Shown: positions 27,740-37,117, counted from the first letter of the stretch. The stretch: DNA of 58,810 nt from an uncultured Bacteroidota bacterium (GCA_937912115.1 CALDOI010000070.1:1-58810); one strand, 5' to 3'. Notes: a model not told the origin generated them from the sequence alone. Translations and numbers: made by a program.

Positions 27740-28861
27740 TTAATAAAGTGGTAGTATTACTTTGAATGTTGTGCCAAAATTGGGTTTGCTATCAATATCG
27801 ATGGTGCCTTTGTAAAGCTCTATCATTTTTTTTGTTATGGAAAGCCCCAATCCTGTTCCGCTTATGTTACGGGTTTCGCTTGTTTTAATGCGTGAAAATT
27901 CTTCGAATAGTTTAGGGATATCTTCTTCGGAAATACCAATACCGGTATCACTAACTACTATCTTTATGTCCTTATCAGATTTCTTAACCTGGACACGAAT
28001 ATTTCCGTTATCACGATTATATTTAACAGCATTCGATAGCAAGTTGTTAAAGATAATTTCTAATTCATCATGGTCAGCATTCATAGTAACATCCTCATCA
28101 ATTTCTGAAACTACATTGATGTTATGTTGGATGGCCATGGGTTTAATGCTATCAATGGCCATAAGAGCCATTTCATTTAAATCAACATTAACCAGAGTAC
28201 GTTTCTTCTTTCCTGATTCAAGACGAGTGAGGTCGAGCATATCAATTATAAGGTTACGCATACCTTTTATTCGTATAAGTGAGCGATCTATCATCGACAT
28301 ATAGTCGTTAATATTTTCGCCTACTTGTTTTTCCTCCATGATTTTTAAATACCCCTCAATTGCATTTAAAGGTGACTTAAGTTCGTGTGATAGTACCGAA
28401 AGAAATTGAAACCTAATCTGTTTGCCTTCCTCCTTTAGTTTGCTGGTCATCCTTTTAAGGAAGAGGTGCTTGCTGATATTTTCGATGGAAGATTTTAATT
28501 CATCTGGAGTAAAAGGCTTTGGAACAAAATTGTATGCTCCAAAGGTTGTGGCTTTTACAGCGATATCGAGTGATGCATATGAAGTAATCATCATCACTGC
28601 AGTGTCAATTCTCATCTTGCTTATTTTCTCAAGAACCTCAATCCCCTGAATACCGGGAAGCTTGTTATCGAGAAGAACAATATCGGCACCATCGTTGGTA
28701 ATTATTTCCAATGCTTTTTCTCCGGTTTCGGCCTCAGATATTTCAAAAGAAAAGTCTTCTTCCAAAAAGGGGAAGCCTATTGTATAGTTCTTTAATATAC
28801 GAATTACTCCGGAACGAATGCCTGGCTCATCGTCAACTACTAATACTCTTAACTTTTCCAT
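27740..28861 (-). CDS. REC-histidine kinase protein (N-terminal receiver, C-terminal kinase)
   Basis: A 373-residue soluble signalling protein. Residues 1-125 are a receiver domain (VLVVDDEPGIR, phospho-acceptor in IVLLDNKLPG, Lys in FVPKPF). Residues about 140-373 are a HisKA-HATPase kinase with H-box LSVLSHELKSPLNAIEGY, N-box NNLLSNAVKYN and GTGLGLSITKK. There are no membrane segments. The receiver-first arrangement suggests a kinase switched by another kinase, most plausibly the hydrogenase-domain kinase encoded two genes upstream. It sits between a REC-only gene and hydG in the same operon. Confidence 0.92.
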   Translation of the reverse strand: MEKLRVLVVDDEPGIRSGVIRILKNYTIGFPFLEEDFSFEISEAETGEKALEIITNDGADIVLLDNKLPGIQGIEVLEKISKMRIDTAVMMITSYASLDIAVKATTFGAYNFVPKPFTPDELKSSIENISKHLFLKRMTSKLKEEGKQIRFQFLSVLSHELKSPLNAIEGYLKIMEEKQVGENINDYMSMIDRSLIRIKGMRNLIIDMLDLTRLESGKKKRTLVNVDLNEMALMAIDSIKPMAIQHNINVVSEIDEDVTMNADHDELEIIFNNLLSNAVKYNRDNGNIRVQVKKSDKDIKIVVSDTGIGISEEDIPKLFEEFSRIKTSETRNISGTGLGLSITKKMIELYKGTIDIDSKPNFGTTFKVILPLY

Positions 28862-28879
28862 CGATGTTTTATTTAAGGA

Positions 28880-29272
28880 TTATAATTTAAGAAGCTTACT
28901 AATTTCTCTGTGTAACTGGTCGCTTCGCAACCCTTTTTCAAGATATAAGTCTGCTTTTATCCACTGTCGATCTTCTTCGCTGTCGAGGTGGAAGTTTAAT
29001 CCGGTTTCTGCTGTTACAGCTGTTACTATTATTACAGGAACATCAGGATACAACTTTTTGATTTTATAGCTAAGTACAAATCCTGCATCCTGGGTTTCCA
29101 TCATTAGGTCCAGAATAGCCAGATCGGGTTTTTGTATCAAAGCTTTTTCAGCCTCAGCAACACTATTTGCTGTAATTATATCAAAACCAAAGTTTTCCAC
29201 ATGGGTTTTTAGTTGAAACAAATAATCCGGGTCATCATCAACAATTAATACTAGTTTTTTTTCCTTCAACAT
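28880..29272 (-). CDS. Single-domain response regulator (REC only)
   Basis: A 130-residue receiver-only protein. I take the ATG at 29272 because the sequence then begins directly with the receiver strand LVLIVDDDPDY and the gene no longer overlaps the upstream one (10-bp gap); the longer frame from 29350 would overlap it. The acceptor Asp is in LAILDLMMET, and VIIVTAV and LEKG supply the Thr and Lys positions. With no output domain it would act as a phosphorelay or protein-binding partner of the adjacent kinases. It resembles the receiver at 35547. Confidence 0.88.
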   Translation of the reverse strand: MLKEKKLVLIVDDDPDYLFQLKTHVENFGFDIITANSVAEAEKALIQKPDLAILDLMMETQDAGFVLSYKIKKLYPDVPVIIVTAVTAETGLNFHLDSEEDRQWIKADLYLEKGLRSDQLHREISKLLKL

Positions 29273-29282
29273 GACAGTTATT

Positions 29283-31271
29283 TTATAATTGGTTTTTTGG
29301 AAGTCGAATGATAAACTTTGTGCCTGTTTGGCCATTTTTTTTGTTAGCATTCGATTTCACGTTTATTTGTCCTTTGTGCATTTTAACTATTCCATATACT
29401 AATGGAAGGCCCATGCCTGTTCCTTTTCCAATGGATTTTGTTGTAAAAAACGGAGTAAATATTTTCTCCATATTTTCTTCTTCAATGCCACAACCTTCAT
29501 CTGAGATTGTTATGCTAAATTCTTTATTCTGGTCAACAACACTAATGGTTAGTTTTCCTCCGTCAGGCATAGCATCAATGGCATTTTTCTCTAAATTTGT
29601 AAGTGCTTGCATCATCTGATCTTTATCAATATATGCTTCAAGTATTTCAGTATCAGACAAAAACTTTGTTTTGATATTTGTGGGTATAACTACCGATTGT
29701 AAACTTCGTTTGCAGAATTCAATTACATTTAATTTTTCAGGGACTACCTGATTTTTTCTTGCAAAATTTAATAATCCACCAACGATTTTTTTGCATCTAT
29801 CGGCCTGTTCAACAATAAGGTCAAGGTCTTCTCGAATTGGATCTCCATCTTTTGATTCATCTTTTAGTATATTGCTATACATTGATATAACACCAAGAGG
29901 ATTATTTAGTTCATGGGCAATGCCGGCTGATAATTGACCCATATTGGCTAACTTTTCTGATTGTTTAAGTGCCTGACGAGCAGTTGCCAGCTTCTCATTT
30001 GAGATATTGAGATTTTTGATGGTTTGGTGCATTATTTCGATGGAATAAGGCAGGCACATCTCATTTTCTGCCAAACCAACTATAATGGCGATAGCATGTG
30101 CCCTACAGGTGTCGTAACCACAGGCTTTGCAATTTAGGTGGTCCATGTGATCGAACTTGCCAATTTTTTTTAATGCATTTGCGATTTCTTTTTCTGAAGG
30201 CTCAACTATACGTCTGTCGTCAGGGTTGAATGTTCGGGAGAAATCGATTGATTTAAATTCTTCAATTTGATTCTTCCATTCCTCCTTATCCAGATGAACT
30301 AATTTATTTTTGGCATAATCGCTTATTCTATTTTTACGATTAAGGCGGCTTCCGTTTTTAGACATTCCCGGACCCATTATGCATCCATCACAGCAAAGTA
30401 GATTTAGATGTTTGCCAACAAGATTGCCATTTTCAAATTCAGCGATAGCATCCATAAAATCCTTTTTTCCATCGGCAACTATAATATCACATTCAGTAAC
30501 ATCTGATGCCTTACCCATTGTATTTAACAATCCATGGCTTACAGGAAAAACAGAGCCTTTTCCGGCATATGGTGGGTCGAAATTACTTCCATCAACGTTG
30601 GTGTGGGTAATCCCTTTTGATTGAAACATCTGCCTTAGCTCAGTGAAAGTAATTGCGTTATCTATTTCATCCGACTCTCCTTTTTTTGCAATGCAGGGCC
30701 CGATAAAAACAATCTTAACATCATCAGTATATTTCTTTTTAATAACGCGACCAATAGCTACCATCGGTGAAACTATAGGTGCAAGATTTTTAACCAGATC
30801 GGGATGATGTTTTTCAACACAAGCAACAACTGCAGGACAATCGGATGATATGTATGATTGACTTGAATTATTGTTTATTAACTCATTATATTTTTGAGCA
30901 ACAAGGTCGGCTCCAAATGAAACCTCTATTACTTTTTGGAAGCCAAGTTCCCTTAGCATTCCAACAAATTTATTGTTGTTATCAATCTCTAAAAATTCTG
31001 CCGGAAAACTTGGTGCAACAGCAGCAATAACAAATTCATCGCTTTTCAATAAATCTTCAACCTTATCAACTTGCTTATTGAAGGTCTTGGCACCCTGGCT
31101 GCAAATGTTTACACAGTTACCACAAGCGATACATCTTTCGGGCATAACCTCGGCCTGGCCGTTAACTATTTTAATGGCTTTAACCGGACATTCTCTAACA
31201 CATGTGAAACACACGCGACAGCGATCTTTTACAGTATAAACTAGTATGTTATCCAGATTTATTAAGTCCAT
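29283..31271 (-). CDS. Sensory [FeFe]-hydrogenase domain fused to a histidine kinase
   Basis: A 662-residue cytoplasmic protein. Two [4Fe-4S] motifs (C18/21/24/28 and C47/50/53/57) precede a hydrogenase large-subunit domain (about 80-330). An extra Fe-S motif (CKACGYDTC, closing Cys in NEMC) and a HisKA-HATPase kinase follow (GQLSAGIAHELNNPLGVISM, GTGMGLPL). The H-cluster loops are altered: SDCPAVV instead of TSCCPGW, GPCIAKKGE instead of MPCTAKK, and LLCCDGCIMG instead of MACPGGCIGG. The four cluster Cys remain (C145, C193 and the C-x3-C pair), but the proton-transfer Cys is Asp144. This is the pattern of sensory rather than catalytic hydrogenases, so it is probably an H2 or redox sensor controlling the hyd genes. 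It lies 100 bp downstream of hydA. Confidence 0.92.
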   Translation of the reverse strand: MDLINLDNILVYTVKDRCRVCFTCVRECPVKAIKIVNGQAEVMPERCIACGNCVNICSQGAKTFNKQVDKVEDLLKSDEFVIAAVAPSFPAEFLEIDNNNKFVGMLRELGFQKVIEVSFGADLVAQKYNELINNNSSQSYISSDCPAVVACVEKHHPDLVKNLAPIVSPMVAIGRVIKKKYTDDVKIVFIGPCIAKKGESDEIDNAITFTELRQMFQSKGITHTNVDGSNFDPPYAGKGSVFPVSHGLLNTMGKASDVTECDIIVADGKKDFMDAIAEFENGNLVGKHLNLLCCDGCIMGPGMSKNGSRLNRKNRISDYAKNKLVHLDKEEWKNQIEEFKSIDFSRTFNPDDRRIVEPSEKEIANALKKIGKFDHMDHLNCKACGYDTCRAHAIAIIVGLAENEMCLPYSIEIMHQTIKNLNISNEKLATARQALKQSEKLANMGQLSAGIAHELNNPLGVISMYSNILKDESKDGDPIREDLDLIVEQADRCKKIVGGLLNFARKNQVVPEKLNVIEFCKRSLQSVVIPTNIKTKFLSDTEILEAYIDKDQMMQALTNLEKNAIDAMPDGGKLTISVVDQNKEFSITISDEGCGIEEENMEKIFTPFFTTKSIGKGTGMGLPLVYGIVKMHKGQINVKSNANKKNGQTGTKFIIRLPKNQL

Positions 31272-31295
31272 TGTTGTAGTTGTTTAAGGGTGTTA

Positions 31296-31360
31296 GTAGG
31301 GAAAGGCTTATGACCAATAAGAGTTAACTAATTCATTAAAAAAACCGCTCCTTTCCCTAC
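31296..31360. repeat. Hairpin between hydA and the sensor-kinase gene
   Basis: GTAGGGAAAGG (31296-31306) and CCTTTCCCTAC (31350-31360) are perfect 11-bp complements around a 43-nt loop. Placed in the 100-bp gap after hydA on the minus strand, it could reduce read-through or stabilise the hydCBA mRNA relative to the downstream regulatory genes. Confidence 0.65.
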
Positions 31361-31371
31361 CTGTTCCCTCG

Positions 31372-33096
31372 TTATATCATTACTTCACGTTTTTTATATT
31401 TAGTGTGTAGTAAACTATGACTTTTATGACCAAGTGGTTTTCCAAGATAATTGTTGTATAGTTCAATAATTTCCGGATTTTTATGTGATACCTTTAGGGT
31501 TTCATTTTCATCTATCCTATAAAGAGCTTTCATCCTGGCTTTGAGTTCTTCTTCGCTGGTTCCGATATGTTGACCACCACCTCCGATACATCCTCCAGGG
31601 CATGCCATTACTTCCACAAAATGAATATCCTTACGGCCATTTTTAATTTCATCAAGTAGTTCACGGGCATTTGCCATTCCATTTACTACGACAACTCCCA
31701 GTTCAAGGTCACCTATTTTTAATTTAGCTTCTTTTCTATGCTCCAGTCCTCTTATTTGAGGTATTTGGAAATTAACAAGTTCTTTACCAGTTATACTAAA
31801 ATGTGCTGTTCTGATGGCAGCTTCCATAACACCGCCCGAAGCACCAAACAGCTTACCGGCAGTACTTCTAAATCCCATTGGTGAATCAGTTAACTCAGGT
31901 GAAATGTTAAACATGTCGATACCATAAAGCTTTAAAAACTTTGTGAGCTCACGAGTTGTAAGTACTGCATCTACATCACTTATTCCTGCCTGAGTCATTT
32001 CTTCACGTTGTGCTTCAAACTTTTTTGCAGTACATGGCATAATTGCCACCGAATATATTTCCTCGGGCTGCAGGTTTTCTTTTTCTGCAAAATATGATTT
32101 GATAATAGCACCTAGCATTTGTTGAGGCGATTTGCATGAAGATAGATTTGGGATTAACTCCGAATAAAACTCTTCAGCATATTTTACCCATCCCGGACAG
32201 CAACTGGTTATCATTGGCAAAACTCCACCTTCGGTAATTCGTTGTACCAGTTCGGCAGATTCTTCCATAATAGTAAGATCGGCAGAAAAAGAAGAATCAA
32301 AAACATTATCGAAGCCCACCTTTCGAAGGGCAGCATTTAGTATTCCATTAATATCTTTGCCCGATTCCATGCCTAATTCCTCGGCCATGGAAACACTAAT
32401 TGAAGGAGCATATTGTATAACAACTTTTTTAGCAGGATTGTTTAGAGCATCCTGAATTTCAGCAAAGTGATTTTTTTCAGTTAAGGCACCGGTTGGGCAA
32501 ACCATAATACACTGACCGCAATTAATACAACTCGAAGTATTTAAACCCTGATTAAATGAAGTGCCAACAACTGACTTATTTCCCCGATTTAATATATCAA
32601 TACATGCTACTCCCATTACATCTTCACAAACGGTAACGCATCTGCCACAAAGCACACATTTCTCAGGATCGCGAACAATTGATGCACTTGATAAATCAAG
32701 TTTTTCACTGTTTTTACGACCTCTGATTCTCCTTTCCCGAACATGGTGTTCTTCACTTAAATCTTGAAGTTCACAGTTTTTGTTTCTCACACAATAAAGG
32801 CAATCGTCGGGATGGTTTGATAATAATAACTCAATGATAGTTTTTCTTGATTCAACAACTCTTTGACTATGAGTTTTAATCTGCATACCCGGATTTGCCG
32901 GAAATGAGCATGATGTAATTAATTTGCCCGTATTCACATCTTCTACAACACACATCCTGCAAGCGCCTGTTGGCATTGAGTTTTTAAGATGACACAGGGT
33001 AGGCACTTTTATTCCGTTTCTGTTAAGAACCTCAAGGATAGTTTCCCCTTGTGCTGCATTAAATTCTTTATTATTTACGTTTATTGTAAAATCCAT
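31372..33096 (-). CDS. hydA: [FeFe]-hydrogenase catalytic subunit HydA (trimeric, group A3-type)
   Basis: A 574-residue catalytic subunit that makes or oxidises H2. I use the ATG at 33096 (MDFTIN), which begins the [2Fe-2S] domain and leaves an 11-bp gap to hydB; the frame extends to 33150 but would overlap hydB. Domains in order: plant-type [2Fe-2S] (CHLKNSMPTGACRMC), His-Cys [4Fe-4S] (HPDDCLYCVRNKNC), two [4Fe-4S] motifs, then the H-domain with canonical loops TSCCPGW, MPCTAKKFE and EVMACPGGCIGGGGQ, and the small-subunit tail. With HydB and HydC it should form an electron-bifurcating or NAD-linked enzyme using ferredoxin and NADH. The maturases are in the same locus. Confidence 0.97.
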   Translation of the reverse strand: MDFTINVNNKEFNAAQGETILEVLNRNGIKVPTLCHLKNSMPTGACRMCVVEDVNTGKLITSCSFPANPGMQIKTHSQRVVESRKTIIELLLSNHPDDCLYCVRNKNCELQDLSEEHHVRERRIRGRKNSEKLDLSSASIVRDPEKCVLCGRCVTVCEDVMGVACIDILNRGNKSVVGTSFNQGLNTSSCINCGQCIMVCPTGALTEKNHFAEIQDALNNPAKKVVIQYAPSISVSMAEELGMESGKDINGILNAALRKVGFDNVFDSSFSADLTIMEESAELVQRITEGGVLPMITSCCPGWVKYAEEFYSELIPNLSSCKSPQQMLGAIIKSYFAEKENLQPEEIYSVAIMPCTAKKFEAQREEMTQAGISDVDAVLTTRELTKFLKLYGIDMFNISPELTDSPMGFRSTAGKLFGASGGVMEAAIRTAHFSITGKELVNFQIPQIRGLEHRKEAKLKIGDLELGVVVVNGMANARELLDEIKNGRKDIHFVEVMACPGGCIGGGGQHIGTSEEELKARMKALYRIDENETLKVSHKNPEIIELYNNYLGKPLGHKSHSLLHTKYKKREVMI

Positions 33097-33107
33097 TTTC
33101 TGAGGTT

Positions 33108-35048
33108 TTAAGAGATTACTATTGAACCGAATTTGCAAACATCGAAGCAAGTTCCACAGCTAATACATTTATCATCAACTATGAAATGAGGTGTTTTACG
33201 ACTCCCAATAATTGCATCAGTTGGACATTTTTTAGCACAAATTGTACATCCGGTACAGCTATCAACATCAATTGTAAAAGTTCTTAGTTCGGTACATACA
33301 TTTGAGCGACATTTTCTATCGAAGATATGCTCTTCATATTCTTCTCTAAACCAACGGAGTGTACTTAGTACCGGGTTTGGAGCTGTTTGACCAAGTCCGC
33401 ATAGCGATGTTTCCCTTATAACTTTCCCAAGTTTCTCGAGTTGAGTTATTCCTTTAAACCTTTCAAGGGCTTCATTTTGAGCTGCATTAACGGGCTTGTG
33501 TGTGATGCTTTCAAGAATTTCGAGCATTCTTCGGGTTCCTTCACGACAAGGGATACATTTTCCACAACTCTCTCTCTGGATAAAATCCATAAAGAATTTT
33601 GCAACATCAACCATACAGGTGTCTTCGTCCATCACAACCAAACCACCCGAGCCCATCATGGCACCTATGGTTAATAGTGAATCGTAATCAACTTCAATGT
33701 CCAAATTCTCTTCGGTAATACAGCCACCGGATGGTCCGCCAATTTGAACCGATTTGAACTTTTTATTATTAGGGATACCTCCGGCAATGCCAAAAATCAC
33801 CTCTCTAATTGTAGTTCCCATAGGAACTTCCACCAAGCCTGTAAGTGCAACTTTACCACTTAGAGCAAATACTTTGGTGCCCTTGCTTTTCTCTGTCCCA
33901 ATTGATTTAAACCTGTCTACACCGTTTGGAATAATTTCGGGTAGACACGACAGAGTTTCCACATTATTAATAACAGTTGGTTTATCGAATAATCCTTTAA
34001 CTGCAGGAAACGGAGGACGTGGTATTGGCATCCCTCTTTTTCCTTCAATACTTTTAATCAATGCTGTTTCTTCACCACAAACAAATGCTCCGGCTCCCAT
34101 TTTAACTTTTATCTCAAAGTCAACCCCACTGCCAAAAATATTTTTACCAAGCAAGCCATATTCTCTTGCCTGTTCCAATGCAATATTTAATCTCTTAATT
34201 GCCAAAGGATATTCAGCTCTTATATATACATATGATTTTGTAGCACCCATTCCATATGCAGCAATCATCATACCCTCTAGTAATCGATGTGGATCGCCTT
34301 CAATTACAGCTCTGTCCATAAATGCTCCAGGATCACCCTCATCAGCATTGCAAATAAGATATTTTTGATCGGCTTCGGTATTTAGGGCAAATTTCCATTT
34401 CATTCCGGTTGTAAAACCACCGCCACCGCGACCACGAAGTCCGCTTTCTTCAACCATGTTACACACTTGCAATGACTCATAACTATTAATTGTTGATAGA
34501 TATGCATTATAACCGCCACCAGCAATATATTCATCAATACTAACAGGGTTTAGTGTGCCACAGTTTTTAAGTACGAGGCGCAATTGCTTTTTAAAATATG
34601 GATGTTCAGCATGTGTTGTTATTCCTTCCCATGAACGATTAGTTAAGGTTGGAAACTGATAAAGGGTTTCAATTTTTTCCGGTAGTTCCAAATTAAACAC
34701 TGAGTCGAGAAGATTATCAACCTTGTTGCTAGTAACATTGCTAAATGAAATCCTGTTATGGTCGGGTAATTGTATGTCTACAATTGGTTCGGCAGTGCAT
34801 AATCCAATGCATCCTACTTCAATAATTTCAGCATCTATTGAGTTTGCGTTAAGATATGAATTAATGCTAATTAGCGTTTTCGCGGCGCCGGCACCTAGTC
34901 CGCAAGTACCTGCACCCAAGTATATAACTGGCTTGTTAACTTTTTCTCTTCTAAGAAGAGTAAGTTTACTATCGGCAATTTCCACATCTTCATTACCAAC
35001 TACTTTTTTGAGTAATAAATCTTGAATATTTCCCTTTATCCTATTCAT
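33108..35048 (-). CDS. hydB: Hydrogenase subunit HydB (NuoF-like flavoprotein)
   Basis: A 646-residue subunit that exchanges electrons with NAD(H) through FMN. An N-terminal thioredoxin-like [2Fe-2S] domain is followed by the NuoF core with GLRGRGGGGFTTGMKW, ICNADEGDPGAFMDR and GAGAFVCGEETALI for NADH/FMN. The cluster motif SCGKCIPCREGTRRM comes next, and two C-terminal [4Fe-4S] motifs (CTGCTICAKKCP, CISCGTCFDVCK) end the protein. This four-part layout is that of HydB in trimeric bifurcating hydrogenases. Its ATG directly abuts the hydC stop codon (TAG-ATG), implying coupled translation. Confidence 0.96.
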   Translation of the reverse strand: MNRIKGNIQDLLLKKVVGNEDVEIADSKLTLLRREKVNKPVIYLGAGTCGLGAGAAKTLISINSYLNANSIDAEIIEVGCIGLCTAEPIVDIQLPDHNRISFSNVTSNKVDNLLDSVFNLELPEKIETLYQFPTLTNRSWEGITTHAEHPYFKKQLRLVLKNCGTLNPVSIDEYIAGGGYNAYLSTINSYESLQVCNMVEESGLRGRGGGGFTTGMKWKFALNTEADQKYLICNADEGDPGAFMDRAVIEGDPHRLLEGMMIAAYGMGATKSYVYIRAEYPLAIKRLNIALEQAREYGLLGKNIFGSGVDFEIKVKMGAGAFVCGEETALIKSIEGKRGMPIPRPPFPAVKGLFDKPTVINNVETLSCLPEIIPNGVDRFKSIGTEKSKGTKVFALSGKVALTGLVEVPMGTTIREVIFGIAGGIPNNKKFKSVQIGGPSGGCITEENLDIEVDYDSLLTIGAMMGSGGLVVMDEDTCMVDVAKFFMDFIQRESCGKCIPCREGTRRMLEILESITHKPVNAAQNEALERFKGITQLEKLGKVIRETSLCGLGQTAPNPVLSTLRWFREEYEEHIFDRKCRSNVCTELRTFTIDVDSCTGCTICAKKCPTDAIIGSRKTPHFIVDDKCISCGTCFDVCKFGSIVIS

Positions 35049-35513
35049 CTATTCTTCCTCCGTTGTTTTATAGGTTTCAATAATTTCGGCAAGAGATGTT
35101 GAAGTAACCTTGGCATAGAACTCCCCATTTATTGAAATTACCGGAGCCAATCCACATGCACCAATGCACGCAACTACCTCTATACTAAATAATCCATCAC
35201 GTGTTGTGTCACCTGCTTTCACCTTTAATTGTTTTTCAATTTCCTGTAGCACAGTGGCCGAGCCCAAAACATGGCATGCAGTTCCGCGACAAACTTGGAC
35301 ATGGTACTTACCAACGGGTTGAAATCGGAATTGGTTGTAAAATGTAGCTACACCAAATATTTTACTTGAAGGCATGTTTAAAAATGAGCCTACTTTAACA
35401 ATTGACTCTTTCGAAAGATGCCCCTCAGCAGTTTGGATATCTTGTAATATTGGAATAAGATTATCCCTGCCTGCTTCGGGGTATCTGTTAAATATATTTT
35501 TTATTTCTCCCAT
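35049..35513 (-). CDS. hydC: Hydrogenase subunit HydC (NuoE-like [2Fe-2S] protein)
   Basis: A 154-residue electron-transfer subunit of the HydABC complex. It has the helical N-terminal part (LIPILQDIQTAEGHLS, KIFGVATFYNQF) and a thioredoxin-like domain whose [2Fe-2S] ligands are the Cys pairs in VCRGTACHVLG and CIGACGLAPV. Length is standard for NuoE/HydC. The stop codon touches the hydB start, and a receiver-protein gene lies 33 bp upstream, so the receiver and hydCBA probably share one operon. Confidence 0.95.
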   Translation of the reverse strand: MGEIKNIFNRYPEAGRDNLIPILQDIQTAEGHLSKESIVKVGSFLNMPSSKIFGVATFYNQFRFQPVGKYHVQVCRGTACHVLGSATVLQEIEKQLKVKAGDTTRDGLFSIEVVACIGACGLAPVISINGEFYAKVTSTSLAEIIETYKTTEEE

Positions 35514-35546
35514 TGTGAAAGCTGGTATTCAGGATTAATACTAATT

Positions 35547-36047
35547 TTATTTATTAAGGAGTTTCTCAATTTCAGGAATGAGTACAGATGCATTTACTGG
35601 CTTTTTAACAAATGCATTTACCGGAAACCAAACGGTTTCATTATTTTCGTTTAGATAGTCAACTCCTGCATTACCTGTTACTAAATCTTTTACAAGTATT
35701 ACTCTTAAATCTGAATAATCAGGATTTTGTCTGAATTGCTGAGCCATTGCCTGAACACTTGGTTTGGTTGTAGTTAATACTTCAATTGAAGTTTGAATAA
35801 TAATAGGAATGTGTTTTAGGGTTTGGTTTTTTACAATTGATTCTGCAAGTTCAAAGCCTTCAAATTGAGTTGTCATCATTACATCAAGAATTGCCAAATC
35901 AGGGTTTTCTTTAATGATTAATTCTAAACCTTCTTTTTTGTCATTTGCTGAAAACACTTTATAACCTTTTGCGGTTAAGATTGATTCAACGGCTGTGATA
36001 ACGTCGATGTCGTCGTCTACTATTACAATTTTTTTTAAGTTTTTCAT
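35547..36047 (-). CDS. Single-domain response regulator (REC only) preceding hydC
   Basis: A 166-residue receiver protein with acidic triad VIVDDDIDV, phospho-acceptor in LAILDVMMT and the Lys in FVKKPV. The segment between beta4 and beta5 is about 30 residues longer than usual (about 100-140). There is no output domain. It is the first gene of the unit leading into hydCBA (33 bp to hydC). In the 176-bp region upstream the word TGTAAAA or CGTAAAA occurs four times in both orientations, and AGGTA-N6-TACCT is at 36106-36121; either could be a regulator site, though I see no TAnnTTTG box. Confidence 0.85.
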   Translation of the reverse strand: MKNLKKIVIVDDDIDVITAVESILTAKGYKVFSANDKKEGLELIIKENPDLAILDVMMTTQFEGFELAESIVKNQTLKHIPIIIQTSIEVLTTTKPSVQAMAQQFRQNPDYSDLRVILVKDLVTGNAGVDYLNENNETVWFPVNAFVKKPVNASVLIPEIEKLLNK

Positions 36048-36223
36048 TTCTCTAATTTTTAAGTTTTCGATGATGTAAAAGTATATAGAGAAATATGTGT
36101 GGACTAGGTAGGAGATTACCTTTTTACATGCACGGTGTTACTGATTATTTTATGTAAAAACCAGTACTTTTACGCAATTTGGGATGTAATTAAAGGAAGA
36201 GGTAGGTTCAATGCAATTGCTAT

Positions 36224-36874
36224 CTATATAATTATCAGCCTATGACGCAATGCATAAGCCAATAGACTAATGGCGCTTTTACAACCTGTTTTAGCAAGCA
36301 TGTTCGACTTATGTCCGACCACAGTCCGCTCACTAACGTATAACACATCTGCAATTTCTTTGTTGCTTAACCCTTCGGAAAGCAATTGCAGAATTTCTTT
36401 TTCGCGTGAAGTAAACTTAACTTCATCACCACTTGGTTTTTCTTCTTTAGTGTTGATTTTACGTGTAAAGAATTTAAATAGCTCTTCAGAATAATAATTG
36501 CCTCCTGAAGCAACAGTTGTGAGTGCCTTATTAAGTGTTTCTTTATTTATGTTTTTCACAAGGAATCCCTTTACCCCGGCATCCATCATACTTTGTATAT
36601 AATTATCGTCGGTGAACATTGTTAGTGAGATAATTTTTAGTTCGGGATTTTCTTTAAGTGCAATTTTTGTGGCATCAATACCCGACATTATCGGCATCTC
36701 AATATCCATCAGTACAATATCACAACTTACCTGTCGTATTAAATCAAGGAAATCCTGGCCGTTTGCGGCTTCACCAACAACATCAACATAATCAAGCTTT
36801 CCAAGAACCATTTTTAGTCCGTTACGAAAGATTTCGTGATCGTCAACAATTATTATTTTAACAGCGTTTACCAT
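36224..36874 (-). CDS. NarL/LuxR-family response regulator
   Basis: A 216-residue DNA-binding regulator. The receiver (about 1-125) has IIVDDHEIFRNG, acceptor in IVLMDIEMPIMSG and SLTMF...VKNINKE for Thr and Lys. The C-terminal LuxR helix-turn-helix is LTSREKEILQLLSEGLSNKE followed by IADVLYVSERTVVGHKSNM. Its natural partner is the HisKA_3-type kinase encoded 261 bp upstream. The pair stands directly before the hydrogenase operon and is the best candidate for its transcriptional control. Confidence 0.93.
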   Translation of the reverse strand: MVNAVKIIIVDDHEIFRNGLKMVLGKLDYVDVVGEAANGQDFLDLIRQVSCDIVLMDIEMPIMSGIDATKIALKENPELKIISLTMFTDDNYIQSMMDAGVKGFLVKNINKETLNKALTTVASGGNYYSEELFKFFTRKINTKEEKPSGDEVKFTSREKEILQLLSEGLSNKEIADVLYVSERTVVGHKSNMLAKTGCKSAISLLAYALRHRLIII

Positions 36875-37036
36875 ATGGATTAGTAGTGCGAAATTAATAA
36901 GAAATGTAACATTCTTAATCTTTATTTAATAATTACCATATGGTTTATGCTTTTGTTTTGAATAAAAACCATTGTAACTATTTGATCAGTTGATTAACTC
37001 ATTTTTGTCACGGTTTAAGAATAATTCATTGTAGGT

Positions 37037-37117
37037 ATTGGGGGAATAGGTAAATATGGGAATAAGGGAAATATTCTGTTCCAAACTATTATTTCCTTAT
37101 ACCCTTATTCCCCCAAT
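37037..37117. repeat. Intergenic inverted repeat of GGGAATA-type words
   Basis: ATTGGGGGAATA (37037-37048) and TATTCCCCCAAT (37106-37117) are perfect 12-bp complements; inside them GGGAATAAGGGAAATA and TATTTCC...CCCTTATTCCC pair further. The word set resembles the element at 15266-15394. It lies between the kinase and regulator genes. Confidence 0.75.

Noticed and set aside
27837-28304. 155-codon plus-strand open frame inside the REC-kinase gene
   Set aside because: Antisense shadow of the kinase HATPase/HisKA region; Ser/Leu-rich product typical of reverse-frame readings.
33097-33150. 18-codon N-terminal extension of HydA
   Set aside because: It would overlap the end of hydB and precede the residue where the [2Fe-2S] domain naturally starts.
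33754-34368. 204-codon plus-strand open frame antisense to hydB
   Set aside because: It mirrors the codon pattern of a strongly conserved gene on the other strand, and its product has no recognisable motif.
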